A program made the position numbers and the translations under genes. A model generated the notes under the pieces. It saw only the letters and a program-made list of their open reading frames with translations. It was not told the DNA's origin and did no database searches. A stretch of 42,521 bases of DNA from Vibrionales bacterium SWAT-3 (GTDB lineage: Bacteria > Pseudomonadota > Gammaproteobacteria > Enterobacterales > Vibrionaceae): positions 1 to 42,521 of the forward strand of contig AAZW01000045.1 of the NCBI GenBank assembly GCA_000169995.1. The letters run 5' to 3'. Within the stretch, counting starts at the first letter, position 1, and every line of letters starts with the position of its first letter. Shown here one piece after another: positions 25,024 to 32,577 of this stretch.

Positions 25024-25221
25024 TCATATTCCTTTGTTTGACACTGAAATTGACTCAACATTAGAAGATGCGTCGAATCTAACATTGACCAAAACGGTTT
25101 CGCGTTCAAAGGTCACATCATCAAAATCTGTCGCGGCGATTTTAAACCCATTTTTCGCAAATAAGCTTGTTACGACCGTGCGTTGTTTCTGTTCCATAGC
25201 GTGCGTTAGTAGTTCGTCCAT
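25024..25221 (-). CDS. Small hypothetical protein, 65 aa
   Basis: I do not recognise it. The start at 25221 is chosen because GGAGA lies 6 bases upstream; the upstream in-frame ATG at 25233 overlaps that site. The product has a helical N terminus (MDELLTHAMEQKQRTVVTSLFAKNGF) and a beta-rich second half with DFDDVTFERETVLVNVRF. It has no signal peptide and no membrane segment. An overlapping frame on the other strand (24983-25252) lacks a comparable ribosome binding site. Confidence 0.5.
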   Translation of the reverse strand: MDELLTHAMEQKQRTVVTSLFAKNGFKIAATDFDDVTFERETVLVNVRFDASSNVESISVSNKGI

Positions 25222-25233
25222 AATTTTCTCCAT

Positions 25234-25718
25234 TGCTGAACACTGTACATAATGTAAAGGTAAAGACTCTTTGTTATGAGATCAATTGCTTAAATAATAG
25301 TTTTAATTTATGGATTCTGTTTAATTATTTTCGATATTTAATTCACTGATGATCTTCTTGTATTAACAATGTGTAGCTTATGGTTTAGATAAATTGATGT
25401 GAAATTGGTCAAGTTTTTTGGATCACCGCTGTTTCCTGCAGAAAATTGATTGAAATAAATAGTAACAAAGTAGTGGGTGCTGTTGCGTAATGCCCTCAAT
25501 TTAATCGTTCTATCTTGGGTTGATATTTAAGCTGAGGTATTCGGTTTGGATGTATTGGAACTCATAATTGTTCATGGATATACATTTTCTAATGTTATAA
25601 ATGTTATTAAATTCATATCCTTGATTTTTATATTCTCTTGATTTATAAAATAAGCATTCACCGATAACTTCATGATTATATTAGTTTTTACTAACCTTTA
25701 ATAACATGGAGAAAGGCG
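25234..25718. other. AT-rich intergenic region, 485 bp, no gene seen
   Basis: I see no convincing frame on either strand. It is AT-rich, especially 25260-25380 and 25550-25700. At 25481-25491 it holds TGTTGCGTAAT, an 11-base match to the IS5 end at 5691, which might be a relic or chance. The 3' end provides the leader and ribosome binding site (GGAGAAAGGCG) of the next gene. Confidence 0.5.
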
Positions 25719-26147
25719 ATGAATAAGAACCCAACACGCAATAGGTTAGCGAATTTTTTGAGGCTACGTAGAGCATACAAGGCATCTGACTTTCTAGTGA
25801 GCTCTGATGAACTTCGAGTGAAGAAGGATGTTTACAGCTTACGTAAAATCAAACAGCTAGAAATTCGCCAATTGGGCATCAAAGAAAACGCAATCAACGT
25901 CATTTCATTGGCCTTGATGCTATCTGCAGCAACTTGGGCGTTCGTGCCTCAGTTTGGGGTACCTATGCTCGCTTTGACCTTTATTTTGGCTTTTGTTTCG
26001 TGGCGAAAATACGAGCTTCGTGCAGAGTTTAAAGGGTCAGACGAAACTGGTGATCACTGGGTATCTGTAGCTCGAGGCTGTACTCGTGAAGAGTTTAAGA
26101 TCTTAAAGAGTGTCGAAGTGAATTTGCGAGAACAAGTTGTAAGCTAA
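25719..26147 (+). CDS. Inner-membrane protein of unknown function, two membrane segments
   Basis: 142 residues. A basic N terminus and a beta-rich cytoplasmic segment (LVSSDELRVKKDVYSLRKIKQLEIRQLG, about 26-53) precede two adjacent hydrophobic helices (about 60-80 and 83-98). A soluble C-terminal segment of about 40 residues follows. The layout resembles small PH-like or DUF6232-type membrane proteins, but I cannot assign it firmly. GGAGAAAGGCG directly before the ATG is a strong ribosome binding site. It is a single gene with a terminator about 40 bases after the stop. Confidence 0.7.
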   Translation: MNKNPTRNRLANFLRLRRAYKASDFLVSSDELRVKKDVYSLRKIKQLEIRQLGIKENAINVISLALMLSAATWAFVPQFGVPMLALTFILAFVSWRKYELRAEFKGSDETGDHWVSVARGCTREEFKILKSVEVNLREQVVS

Positions 26148-26186
26148 GTGCGACCTCGCAGTTAGCATGGTTCACCCCTAAACAAG

Positions 26187-26213
26187 GCTCGTCATCATTG
26201 GCGAGCTTTTTAT
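26187..26213 (+). terminator. Rho-independent terminator
   Basis: GCTCG (26187-26191) and CGAGC (26202-26206) enclose a 10-base loop and are followed by TTTTTATTTT. It ends the membrane-protein transcript. Confidence 0.75.
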
Positions 26214-26302
26214 TTTCTGAAGGGTTTAACCTCCTCTGCGATGAATAACCAAAACTCATCACTCGGGGTTATTTGGACTGAGGAACAGGATAAGGAAAGT
26301 GA

Positions 26303-26824
26303 ATGGACATAAAGATAAGACCAGCAATGCCTAGCGAATTAGCTGCTATTTATGCTTTGGTTATCTCAAACGATGAGTGGACTAAGTTTAATGGCCCTTA
26401 TTTTTCGTATTCTCATCCGTCATTAGAAAGCTTTGAAGCGCATTCGTTTAAACGGCTGCTCGAGGGCGATGACCTACAGCTAGTGGTTGTCGACGGTGTA
26501 CCTGTCGGAACTTTGAGTTGCTACTGGGAGTGTGAAGAGACACGATGGCTCGAAGCTGGCGTAGTCATTTATAACTCTGACTATTGGGGTAAGGGGATCG
26601 CAGCATTGGCACTTCCTATTTGGATTACTTACTTATTCGAAAACAAACAAATTGAGCGTGTTGGGCTAACTACTTGGTCAGGTAACCCGCGCATGATGTC
26701 TCTCGCTTTGAAGCTAGGTTTCCAGCAAGAGGCGAGGCTGAGAAAGGTGCGATATTACCAAGGCGAGTATTATGACTCGTTGAAGTATGGGTTGCTGCGT
26801 AGCGAGTGGCTGGAGAGAGGATAG
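26303..26824 (+). CDS. GNAT N-acetyltransferase, RimJ/RimL-like
   Basis: 173 residues. The acetyl-CoA-binding motif A is visible in EAGVVIYNSDYWGKGIAALAL, followed by the typical RVGLTTWSGNPRMMSLALKLGFQQEARLRKVRYYQGEYYDSLKYGLL ending. This is the RimJ/RimL subgroup, which acetylates N termini or small amines; the substrate is unknown. AAGGAAAG lies 6-7 bases before the ATG. It is one of four acetyltransferase genes in the window (others at 30866, 31423 and 31961). Confidence 0.9.
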   Translation: MDIKIRPAMPSELAAIYALVISNDEWTKFNGPYFSYSHPSLESFEAHSFKRLLEGDDLQLVVVDGVPVGTLSCYWECEETRWLEAGVVIYNSDYWGKGIAALALPIWITYLFENKQIERVGLTTWSGNPRMMSLALKLGFQQEARLRKVRYYQGEYYDSLKYGLLRSEWLERG

Positions 26825-26937
26825 CGATAAACATCTATTTTTTGTTTGATGATTCCTTATCGATTCAGTGGTAACACCCTGATCTAAAAAGTGAGAGTGA
26901 GCGTACTTCTACTCAGATTTTAAAGGATGAGTAGACA

Positions 26938-27189
26938 ATGAAATTATCTAAAGAGAGTGAATCAAGAATTATTGAAATGGCGTGGGAAGACCGAACGCCA
27001 TTTGAGGCAATAGAACATCAATTTGGTTTAAATGAATCCCAGGTTATTCGTTTTATGCGCAGCCATATGAAGCCAGGTAGCTTCAAATTATGGCGCGCTC
27101 GCGTCGCAGGTCGTGCGACAAAACATGTAAAACTTCGTAGCTCTGAAGTGTCGAGAGGTTATTGTCCAACACAATATAAGCGGCAGTAG
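26938..27189 (+). CDS. DUF2805 / TIGR03643 family protein
   Basis: 83 residues. The pattern IIEMAWEDRTPFEAIEHQFGLNESQVIRFMRSHMKPGSFKLWRARVAGRATKH is characteristic of this small family. It looks like a helix-turn-helix fold (about 17-45), so nucleic-acid binding is possible, but the function is not established. In other genomes I recall it near cryptochrome or photolyase genes; here the nearest light-related gene is the BLUF protein 2 kb upstream, on the other strand. Confidence 0.85.
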   Translation: MKLSKESESRIIEMAWEDRTPFEAIEHQFGLNESQVIRFMRSHMKPGSFKLWRARVAGRATKHVKLRSSEVSRGYCPTQYKRQ

Positions 27190-27251
27190 GTTTTCTATTA
27201 ACTATTTACCTCTTTTAACAGTGGCTATCGATCTAAATAGGGAGATTGAGA

Positions 27252-27740
27252 TTGAATAGTTTGATTGGATTAACGGTAGGCTTTTTGTTTGTGATGCCTA
27301 TCGCCACCTTATTGCATGAATTGGGGCATGCAATCCCTCAGCTTATTGCGGGTCACAAAGTTGAGGTGACCCTCGGGAATAGCGAAAAGGCCAAGGTTGT
27401 TCAAATTGGCAATCTCACACTGTCAATTTCAAGCTTTTCAATGAATGTTGGCTTTGCCTCAATAACTCAACAGGGCAGTAAATCCTTACAAGCATGGTCT
27501 CTAGTTATGGGGCCACTTACCTCATTACTCCTGTGTCTATCGTTGTATTTTATTAATAGCAATCAACTCCCTTACATCGCTTCTTACGTCATTAATTTTG
27601 GTGTTTATTTTTCATTGGCTCAGTTTGTGATGACAGCATTACCTATCTATTACCCTAGTGCGTTTGGTGCCTATGAAGGGATGCCTAGTGATGGTAGACA
27701 ACTACTGGAACTTTATGGCTTAGTGAAGTGTCGAGAGTAG
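27252..27740 (+). CDS. Membrane protein with HExxH zinc-protease motif (M50-like)
   Basis: About 162 residues. The first hydrophobic helix contains TLLHELGHAIPQL, an HExxH motif inside a membrane segment as in M50-type proteases. A second and third hydrophobic segment (about 85-103 and 112-135) follow. The NPDG or LDG motif that supplies the third zinc ligand in S2P proteases is not obvious; MPSDGRQLLELYG near the C terminus may be its counterpart. The start is taken as TTG at 27252, since GGAG at 27241-27244 sits 7 bases before it; a TTG at 27246 is too close. Catalytic activity is not certain. Confidence 0.72.
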   Translation: MNSLIGLTVGFLFVMPIATLLHELGHAIPQLIAGHKVEVTLGNSEKAKVVQIGNLTLSISSFSMNVGFASITQQGSKSLQAWSLVMGPLTSLLLCLSLYFINSNQLPYIASYVINFGVYFSLAQFVMTALPIYYPSAFGAYEGMPSDGRQLLELYGLVKCRE

Positions 27741-28166
27741 GGTCTTAAATTGATTAGTTGAATCTTATGGCTTGGCATTTTTTAGATTCAAATGTGGACT
27801 CTAATACTGAGTTGAAAGACACTCATCACACCACGTTTGAGCGCGCTAAGTTTGTGAATCAAGCGACGTAAAACCGTTAATGCGTGCGATATCATTACTA
27901 AAGCTTGATTGAATTGAGTAGAGACGAATGGAATATTTATTGGTTCTTCTTCACGTTGCGCTGATTTGGATGCTGGCAGTCGCAACACCCGGCGCGAATG
28001 TGCTGTTGACTATTAACACAGCGCTGCACTACAACCGAAAGCTAGCAAAATACTCTGCTTTTGGTGTCAGTACGTCCATATTGCTATGGTCACTGTTTGG
28101 ATGCACTGGCTTGGTTATTTTGTTCTCCCATTTCCCGGCACTATTTAGCGTTGATATGACCCCCAC

Positions 28167-28455
28167 TGTCAATTAAAAACGTAGAAGTTTCTGCTCCCTC
28201 ATTTCAGAGCCTTTGTTCATTTTGGGATAGTGTTACCGCATAGATGAAGCAAGTAATGTCGTCGGTTCTCATGCTGATATACGTGGATTGCTCATCGTTT
28301 GATGAGTAGAGCCTACCTTACTTGTTCCGTCGTAGCACCTGTCTTCAGTCTATGCTCGTGGTTCAATACAGCCGAAGCTATATTGCCGTCCTAACGCCGT
28401 CGGTGTTTGTGCCACTCCCGATGCTTTATCCAATGCGATAACACTAATTCTGTCT
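28167..28455 (-). ncRNA. Probable bridge/seeker RNA region of the IS110-family element
   Basis: This 289-base non-coding segment follows the transposase stop inside the element. On the transposase strand it can form CAATATAGC-UUCG-GCUGUAUUG (complement of 28364-28385), a 9-bp hairpin with a UUCG tetraloop, and CTCATC-AAAC-GATGAG (complement of 28291-28306). IS1111-group elements are known to encode a guide RNA in this position that pairs with donor and target DNA. The exact RNA ends cannot be read. It contains GCGTTA (complement of 28392-28397), which also occurs at the rebuilt LysE junction, but six bases may match by chance. Confidence 0.6.
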
Positions 28456-29610
28456 TCATGCCGGTAAACGAGCGATTCGAGTTCTAGGATCTACGTCGCT
28501 AATGACAACTTCACGCGCAATGGCCCAGATGTAAGCGATCATCTCTCTTGCGATGGCGACCACAACGACATTTCGGTGTTTACCTTTTTGTAATAGTCGT
28601 TGGTAACGACGACATAACCTTTGCTGGGCTTGCCAAGCGATATCAACTATCTCTTTAGGCAGCCCTTCTTGCCTTAGTTGCAGCTCTACAGATATGTTCG
28701 CTTTATGCTTATAGGTGTGTGCGCCTTCAACGAGTAACCGTCTGGCTCGACTGTTGCCACACTTTGTTAAGCTGCCACGACGAGTTTTACCTCCACTGGA
28801 GTTTTCTGTTGGAACAAGCCCAAGGTAAGCCATAAGCTTTCTTGGATGGTCGAACCGCCGTAAGTCACCCAGCTCAGCTATTGTGCCAAGAGCTACGAGT
28901 AACCTAACACCCCGCATAGCTTGAATGGCTTTCACAACAGGATAGTATCGCCAGTTTTTGACCTGATGGAGCAGTTCATTATCGAGTCGTTGCAGCCGCT
29001 GTATCCGCTCATTGATTGTAATGATCATCTCTTGCAAGACGATTTGTTGACTATGGTGAGGAAGAATGAGGTCGGTCAGCCACCGTAGATGCTTTTTAGA
29101 CCAGTTATCATTGACCGTCGCTTGGATATTATTGCGAAGAAGAAAGCCTTTGAGTTGGAACTTCGCGTCTTTGAGATCTTTCATTGCCGTTTCTCTGGCA
29201 CGCGAGAGATCTCGAATAGCTTCATCTTCGGCTTCTGGTACATAGATGGGTGTAAGCTCTTCGGCTTTTAACAGCTTGGCGAGCTTTGCTGCGTCTCGTT
29301 TGTCAGTTTTAACTTTATCGCCTGGCTTCTTAGGTATAAGTGATGGAGCGACGACATAGCAGCAGTGTCCAAGGCTCGTAATCAGGCGATAAGTCCAGTA
29401 ACCACACGGTCCTGCTTCATAGACAAAGTGCAGAGTGGCTTTTGGATACTTGGATTGCAGTTGTCTGGCTAATTTAATAAGCGCGGACTTGTTAGATTTA
29501 ATACGGCCAAGGTGTTGTGGGTTTGCCCCTCGATGTTCTTGTAAAACAGCGACTTGAATAAATGACTTATGCGTATCTAAGCCAATGAAAATTATGCTAT
29601 CTTTACTCAT
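28456..29610 (-). CDS. IS110-family transposase (DEDD recombinase)
   Basis: 384 residues from the ATG at 29610, which has GGAGG 5 bases upstream; an in-frame ATG at 29622 overlaps that site. The N-terminal RuvC-like domain has D12 in FIGLDTHKSF, Glu in FVYEAGPCGYW, and KTDKRDA. The C-terminal Transposase_20 domain has LVALGTIAELGDLRRFDHPRKLMAYLGL and ENSSGGKTRRGSLTKCGN, which carries the likely catalytic Ser. The frame is complete, so the element may be active. Confidence 0.93.
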   Translation of the reverse strand: MSKDSIIFIGLDTHKSFIQVAVLQEHRGANPQHLGRIKSNKSALIKLARQLQSKYPKATLHFVYEAGPCGYWTYRLITSLGHCCYVVAPSLIPKKPGDKVKTDKRDAAKLAKLLKAEELTPIYVPEAEDEAIRDLSRARETAMKDLKDAKFQLKGFLLRNNIQATVNDNWSKKHLRWLTDLILPHHSQQIVLQEMIITINERIQRLQRLDNELLHQVKNWRYYPVVKAIQAMRGVRLLVALGTIAELGDLRRFDHPRKLMAYLGLVPTENSSGGKTRRGSLTKCGNSRARRLLVEGAHTYKHKANISVELQLRQEGLPKEIVDIAWQAQQRLCRRYQRLLQKGKHRNVVVVAIAREMIAYIWAIAREVVISDVDPRTRIARLPA

Positions 29611-29689
29611 GCTAGCCTCCAAATTTAGTTGTTTGACGCACTAATTATGGCTCTGGCTTAAAGCTAACCCACGATATTGGAGGCTAGCA
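29610..29689 (-). promoter_or_regulatory. Hairpin sequestering the transposase ribosome binding site
   Basis: TGCTAGCCTCCAA (29610-29622) and TTGGAGGCTAGCA (29677-29689) are perfect 13-bp inverted repeats. In a transcript read through the element from outside in the transposase direction, the second arm contains GGAGG and the A of the start codon, so the stem would hide them. A transcript starting inside the loop would lack the first arm and remain translatable. This resembles the protection against external activation known in IS10 and IS50, and is inferred from sequence. Confidence 0.65.
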
Positions 29690-30178
29690 CCTTTCGTGGG
29701 GGTCATTATGTCTATGAAGATCGTTGGTGGCAGTTATTTGTTGTACTTAGGTATGCGCCAGATCCTTTCAACACGAAAAGCCAAACAGCTAGATGAATGC
29801 TTGAATACTAGTGAAGTGATGCTGCCTTCAAGTAGAAAAGTCTTTATGTCTGCGTTTATCACTAGCATCTTAAACCCTAAAACAGGTTTCTTTGTAGTGA
29901 GTCTGTTTAGTGTCTCTATGCCTGAAAATATTACTATCCCGATGGTCATCGCCATTATGCTGACTATGTCTGGTATTACCTTATGCTGGCATATGTTTCT
30001 GGCGACAGCCTTTTCACATCGAGCAGCGAAAAGTGTTTATGCGCGTATCTCAAGCGTCATGGATTATATAACCGGCGGCTTGTTTACGCTGTTTGGCATT
30101 AAAGTCATGGCGTCTTAATGTGTGTTATCTGCTCATATCAATACTGTATCAAAGTGTTTTTCATAGGTTTTAGAGTTC

Positions 30179-30826
30179 ATGATTGAATGTAAGAAGTTTA
30201 TTTTTGATGTCGATGCAACACTGGTTGATACCCAAGTGGTTATCGACAATATTTGGAAAAAATGGTGCAAGACTGTTGGTGTTCGTTTTGAAACCATGAG
30301 TGAGTATATCCATGGGCGAAAAATCGAAGAGACACTGAGCTGTATTGGTATGGAATTCTCCAATGTCACTGAGGTCAATAAAGTCAAAGCTATTGCGACC
30401 CAAGAGATGAAGCGCGCCAAGGCTATACCAAATTCTCATAATTTTTTATCAAAATTAGGTCCGGATTGCTGGTCAATCGCAACGAGTGGACCTAGAACGG
30501 TCGCAACAACAAGCTTGGAAGCGTCCGGTTTTACGTTGCCAAAGGTCATGATTTGTGCCGAAGATGTGGTACGAGGTAAGCCTGCACCGGATCCTTTCCT
30601 CAAAGCCGCAGAAGCTTTAGGCGCAAAACCAGAAGATTGCGTTGCAGTTGAAGATTCACCATCTGGCGTACTATCGGCCAAGAAGGCAGGATGTTTCACG
30701 ATCGCTCTATTAACCAGCCATACCAGAGAAGAATTAAAATCAGCAGATTTGATCATAAATGGGTTTGATGAGCTCAAACTTACCTGCAGTCAAATTGGAA
30801 CCTATCAGATTCATCGTGCTTATTAG
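30179..30826 (+). CDS. HAD-family phosphatase, beta-phosphoglucomutase-like
   Basis: 215 residues. HAD motif I is FDVDATLVDT, with Ala where Gly is usual in DxDGT; both Asp are present. Motif II is IATSGP, motif III the Lys in RGKPAPDPF, and motif IV is VAVEDSPSGVLSAKKAG. The helical cap between motifs I and II places it in the PGMB or sugar-phosphatase subgroup. The substrate is unknown. The gene follows the broken LysE gene by 60 bases and could be co-transcribed. Confidence 0.88.
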   Translation: MIECKKFIFDVDATLVDTQVVIDNIWKKWCKTVGVRFETMSEYIHGRKIEETLSCIGMEFSNVTEVNKVKAIATQEMKRAKAIPNSHNFLSKLGPDCWSIATSGPRTVATTSLEASGFTLPKVMICAEDVVRGKPAPDPFLKAAEALGAKPEDCVAVEDSPSGVLSAKKAGCFTIALLTSHTREELKSADLIINGFDELKLTCSQIGTYQIHRAY

Positions 30827-30865
30827 AAAGATCCTTTAATTTTATCGTAAGAGGAATAGACAACA

Positions 30866-31384
30866 ATGAAACTAGTATCGCCCTCCAAAGAATTTGAGTC
30901 CGCTTTTAAGGTGTATTACCAAGACTTCTTGGAGCACGACATCGATAACTCTGAGTATTACAAAGACGGTGTTCTTGATTTTTCTCGTTATATTGAATGC
31001 TTAAATGATGAGGCTAGAGGCGTTAACTTACCCGATGGTTATGTGCCATGTAATCATTATTGGTTGGTAAATGATGAAGGAGAGATACTCGGCGCCATTC
31101 GTGTTCGTCATCGCATCGATAATGAGTTTCTGTCACTTGAAGCGGGGCACATTGGCTACGATATTGCTCCCTCAAAGAGAGGTTCTGGTTACGGCAAGGC
31201 AATACTCAAATTCGCTATTCCAAAAGCGAGCTCTCTGGGTATTAAACAAGCTTTGATTACCGCAGACGAAGAAAATATAGCTTCACGAAAAGTCATTGAG
31301 GCAAATGGCGGTAAGTTTGAAAAAATAGTTTTTGGTAAAGTCTTTCCTGGTCCAGTAGCTCGTTATTGGCTTGACTGCCAGTAA
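30866..31384 (+). CDS. GNAT family N-acetyltransferase
   Basis: 172 residues. Acetyl-CoA motif A is GHIGYDIAPSKRGSGYGKAILKFA (R/Q-x-x-G-x-G/A as RGSGYG), followed by ALITADEENIASRKVIEANGGKFEK, the usual motif B with Asn. The N-terminal part (YYQDFLEHDIDNSEYYKDG) resembles a subfamily often annotated as predicted acetyltransferases without a known substrate. AGAGGAAT provides the ribosome binding site. It is the first of three acetyltransferase genes in tandem. Confidence 0.9.
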   Translation: MKLVSPSKEFESAFKVYYQDFLEHDIDNSEYYKDGVLDFSRYIECLNDEARGVNLPDGYVPCNHYWLVNDEGEILGAIRVRHRIDNEFLSLEAGHIGYDIAPSKRGSGYGKAILKFAIPKASSLGIKQALITADEENIASRKVIEANGGKFEKIVFGKVFPGPVARYWLDCQ

Positions 31385-31422
31385 CGCCATACAGTTTAGG
31401 CGACAGATAAAAAGGAATTTTG

Positions 31423-31971
31423 ATGTTCAAACTAGAAACTGACCGATTAGTTCTTCGAGATATGACGCTTGAAGATAAAAGCGCGTTTGTGGCCATGTCA
31501 CAGGATGCCAAATATCAGCGTTTCTATGATGAAACTGATTGTGAGCCTAGTAAGTACCATCAACTCACCCAATTGTTTGTTGAACAGGCTAAGGAAGCTC
31601 CTCGTCAGTCCTATCAATTAGCTGTTGAAAGTAAAGAGTCAGGGAAGTTTATCGGAACCGTGTGTTTACGCCTTGAAGATAACCAGCAAGCTTCAATGGG
31701 TTGCGCTTTTGCGAGAAAAATTCAGGGGAAAGGGCTACCCATAGAAGCGGCCAATGCTCTGGCTGGTTTTGGGTTTTCAGAGTTGGGTGTTCATCGAATT
31801 TATGCGGAAACCATTGGTGAGAATCTAGCGGCGATAAGATTGTGTAAGTCACTCGGGATGAGACAAGAAGCTTGCTTTAAAGAGCACCGATTCTTCAAAA
31901 ATAAGTGGTGGGATACCGTTGTATTAGCGATGCTTCGCTCAGAGTGGGAAGGTGAGAGTAATGGAAAGTGA
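31423..31971 (+). CDS. GNAT N-acetyltransferase, RimJ/RimL-like
   Basis: 182 residues from the ATG at 31423, preceded by AAAGGAATTT; a TTG immediately upstream is in frame but less likely. LETDRLVLRDMTLEDKSAF opens the domain as in RimJ/RimL proteins. GCAFARKIQGKGLPIEAANALAGFGFSELGVHRIYAETIGENLAAIRLCKSLGMRQEA is the CoA and substrate core. Its stop overlaps the start of the next GNAT gene by 11 bases, which implies translational coupling. Confidence 0.9.
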   Translation: MFKLETDRLVLRDMTLEDKSAFVAMSQDAKYQRFYDETDCEPSKYHQLTQLFVEQAKEAPRQSYQLAVESKESGKFIGTVCLRLEDNQQASMGCAFARKIQGKGLPIEAANALAGFGFSELGVHRIYAETIGENLAAIRLCKSLGMRQEACFKEHRFFKNKWWDTVVLAMLRSEWEGESNGK

Positions 31972-32495
31972 ACGATTTAAATTAACGCCTCCTTCATTAA
32001 TCCATACTGATGAAATGTTTAACGTTGTTCAAGAATGTATGGCTGAGTTGTCCGAATTCCTGCCTTGGGTTTCTGAATCCTTAACTCGGCAAAAACTTGA
32101 ACTCAATACTCAAGAGGCCGCCAATAATTTCACTAATTTTATGGGGGAGTTTTGGTTCAATATTATTGAAAAGAACACTGAGGCGTTCATCGGAGCCATT
32201 GGTTTTATTGTCCGAGACGACTCTATACCTTGTTTTGAAATAGGTTATTGGTTACGAACTTCTAAAACTGGATTTGGTTATGTGAGCGAGGCGATTCAAC
32301 TCGTTGAAGAGTTTGCCTTTCTTGATAAAGGGGCAAAGCGTGTTGAAATAAAAAATGGCAGCAACGAATGTGAAAAGTCAGGCAGTGGCGCAGCGATGTG
32401 GCTACCAGCAAGAAGCACGTTTAGCTAATGCTCGGCGTTTACCTTCTGGAGACTTAGACAGCACGCTGGTTTTCGTCAAAACGTGCTTGTCTTAA
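31961..32495 (+). pseudogene. GNAT N-acetyltransferase gene with a frameshift
   Basis: Starts at the ATG at 31961, with GGTGAGAG before it. The frame follows the RimJ/RimL pattern (EIGYWLRTSKTGFGYVSEAIQLVEEFAF...KRVEIK) and then breaks in a run of six A at 32348-32353, ending early at 32428. Skipping one A resumes a perfect family ending: MAATNVKSQAVAQRCGYQQEARLANARR, then LPSGDLDSTLVFVKTCLS, with stop at 32495. So the gene has one extra A in a homopolymer. It may be a real mutation or a sequencing error. A -1 slip would not repair it; a +1 shift would be needed. Confidence 0.85.
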
Positions 32496-32577
32496 TTTCT
32501 AGGATGGCTGAATCTTGATGCTTGGCATTCTCTAAGTTTATTTGTGTGTACCAACACGTTGAGTATTAAACTAGAGC

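Larger units (their letters stand above)
28153..29707 (-). mobile_element. IS110-family insertion sequence, IS1111-like, about 1555 bp
   Basis: The transposase is of the DEDD type. Subterminal 11-bp inverted repeats ATGACCCCCAC (28156-28166) and GTGGGGGTCAT (29696-29706) lie a few bases inside the ends, and there is no target duplication. The long non-coding end (about 290 bases) is downstream of the transposase. Subterminal repeats and a 3' non-coding end are features of the IS1111 subgroup rather than IS110 proper. The element sits in the LysE gene in opposite orientation. Confidence 0.87.
27928..30118 (+). pseudogene. LysE-family exporter gene interrupted by IS110-family element
   Basis: The 5' part (27928-28152) encodes TPGANVLLTINTAL and the first membrane segments; the 3' part (29708-30118) encodes KIVGGSYLLYLGMRQIL, SILNPKTGFFVVSLFSVSMPE and the last helices. 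Removing 28153-29707 joins codons ...LFSV to MSMKIV... in frame, giving 211 residues, a normal LysE length. The start at 27928 has a GAGTAGAGACGA leader. The break falls near residue 75, inside the membrane region, so neither part should be functional. A short chimeric 82-residue protein can still be read from the 5' part. Exact junctions are uncertain by a few bases because the ends share AT-rich bases. Confidence 0.88.

Noticed and set aside
24983..25252. 89-codon plus-strand frame overlapping the small gene at 25024-25221
   Set aside because: The minus-strand frame has a well-placed GGAGA site; the plus-strand one has none and no recognisable pattern.
27788..27988. 66-codon minus-strand frame upstream of the split LysE gene
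   Set aside because: It overlaps the start of the LysE frame and has no ribosome binding site or family pattern.
32340..32360. Programmed frameshift in the third GNAT gene
   Set aside because: A -1 slip on the A run does not restore the frame; a +1 shift would be needed and no stimulator is visible. An inserted base is simpler.
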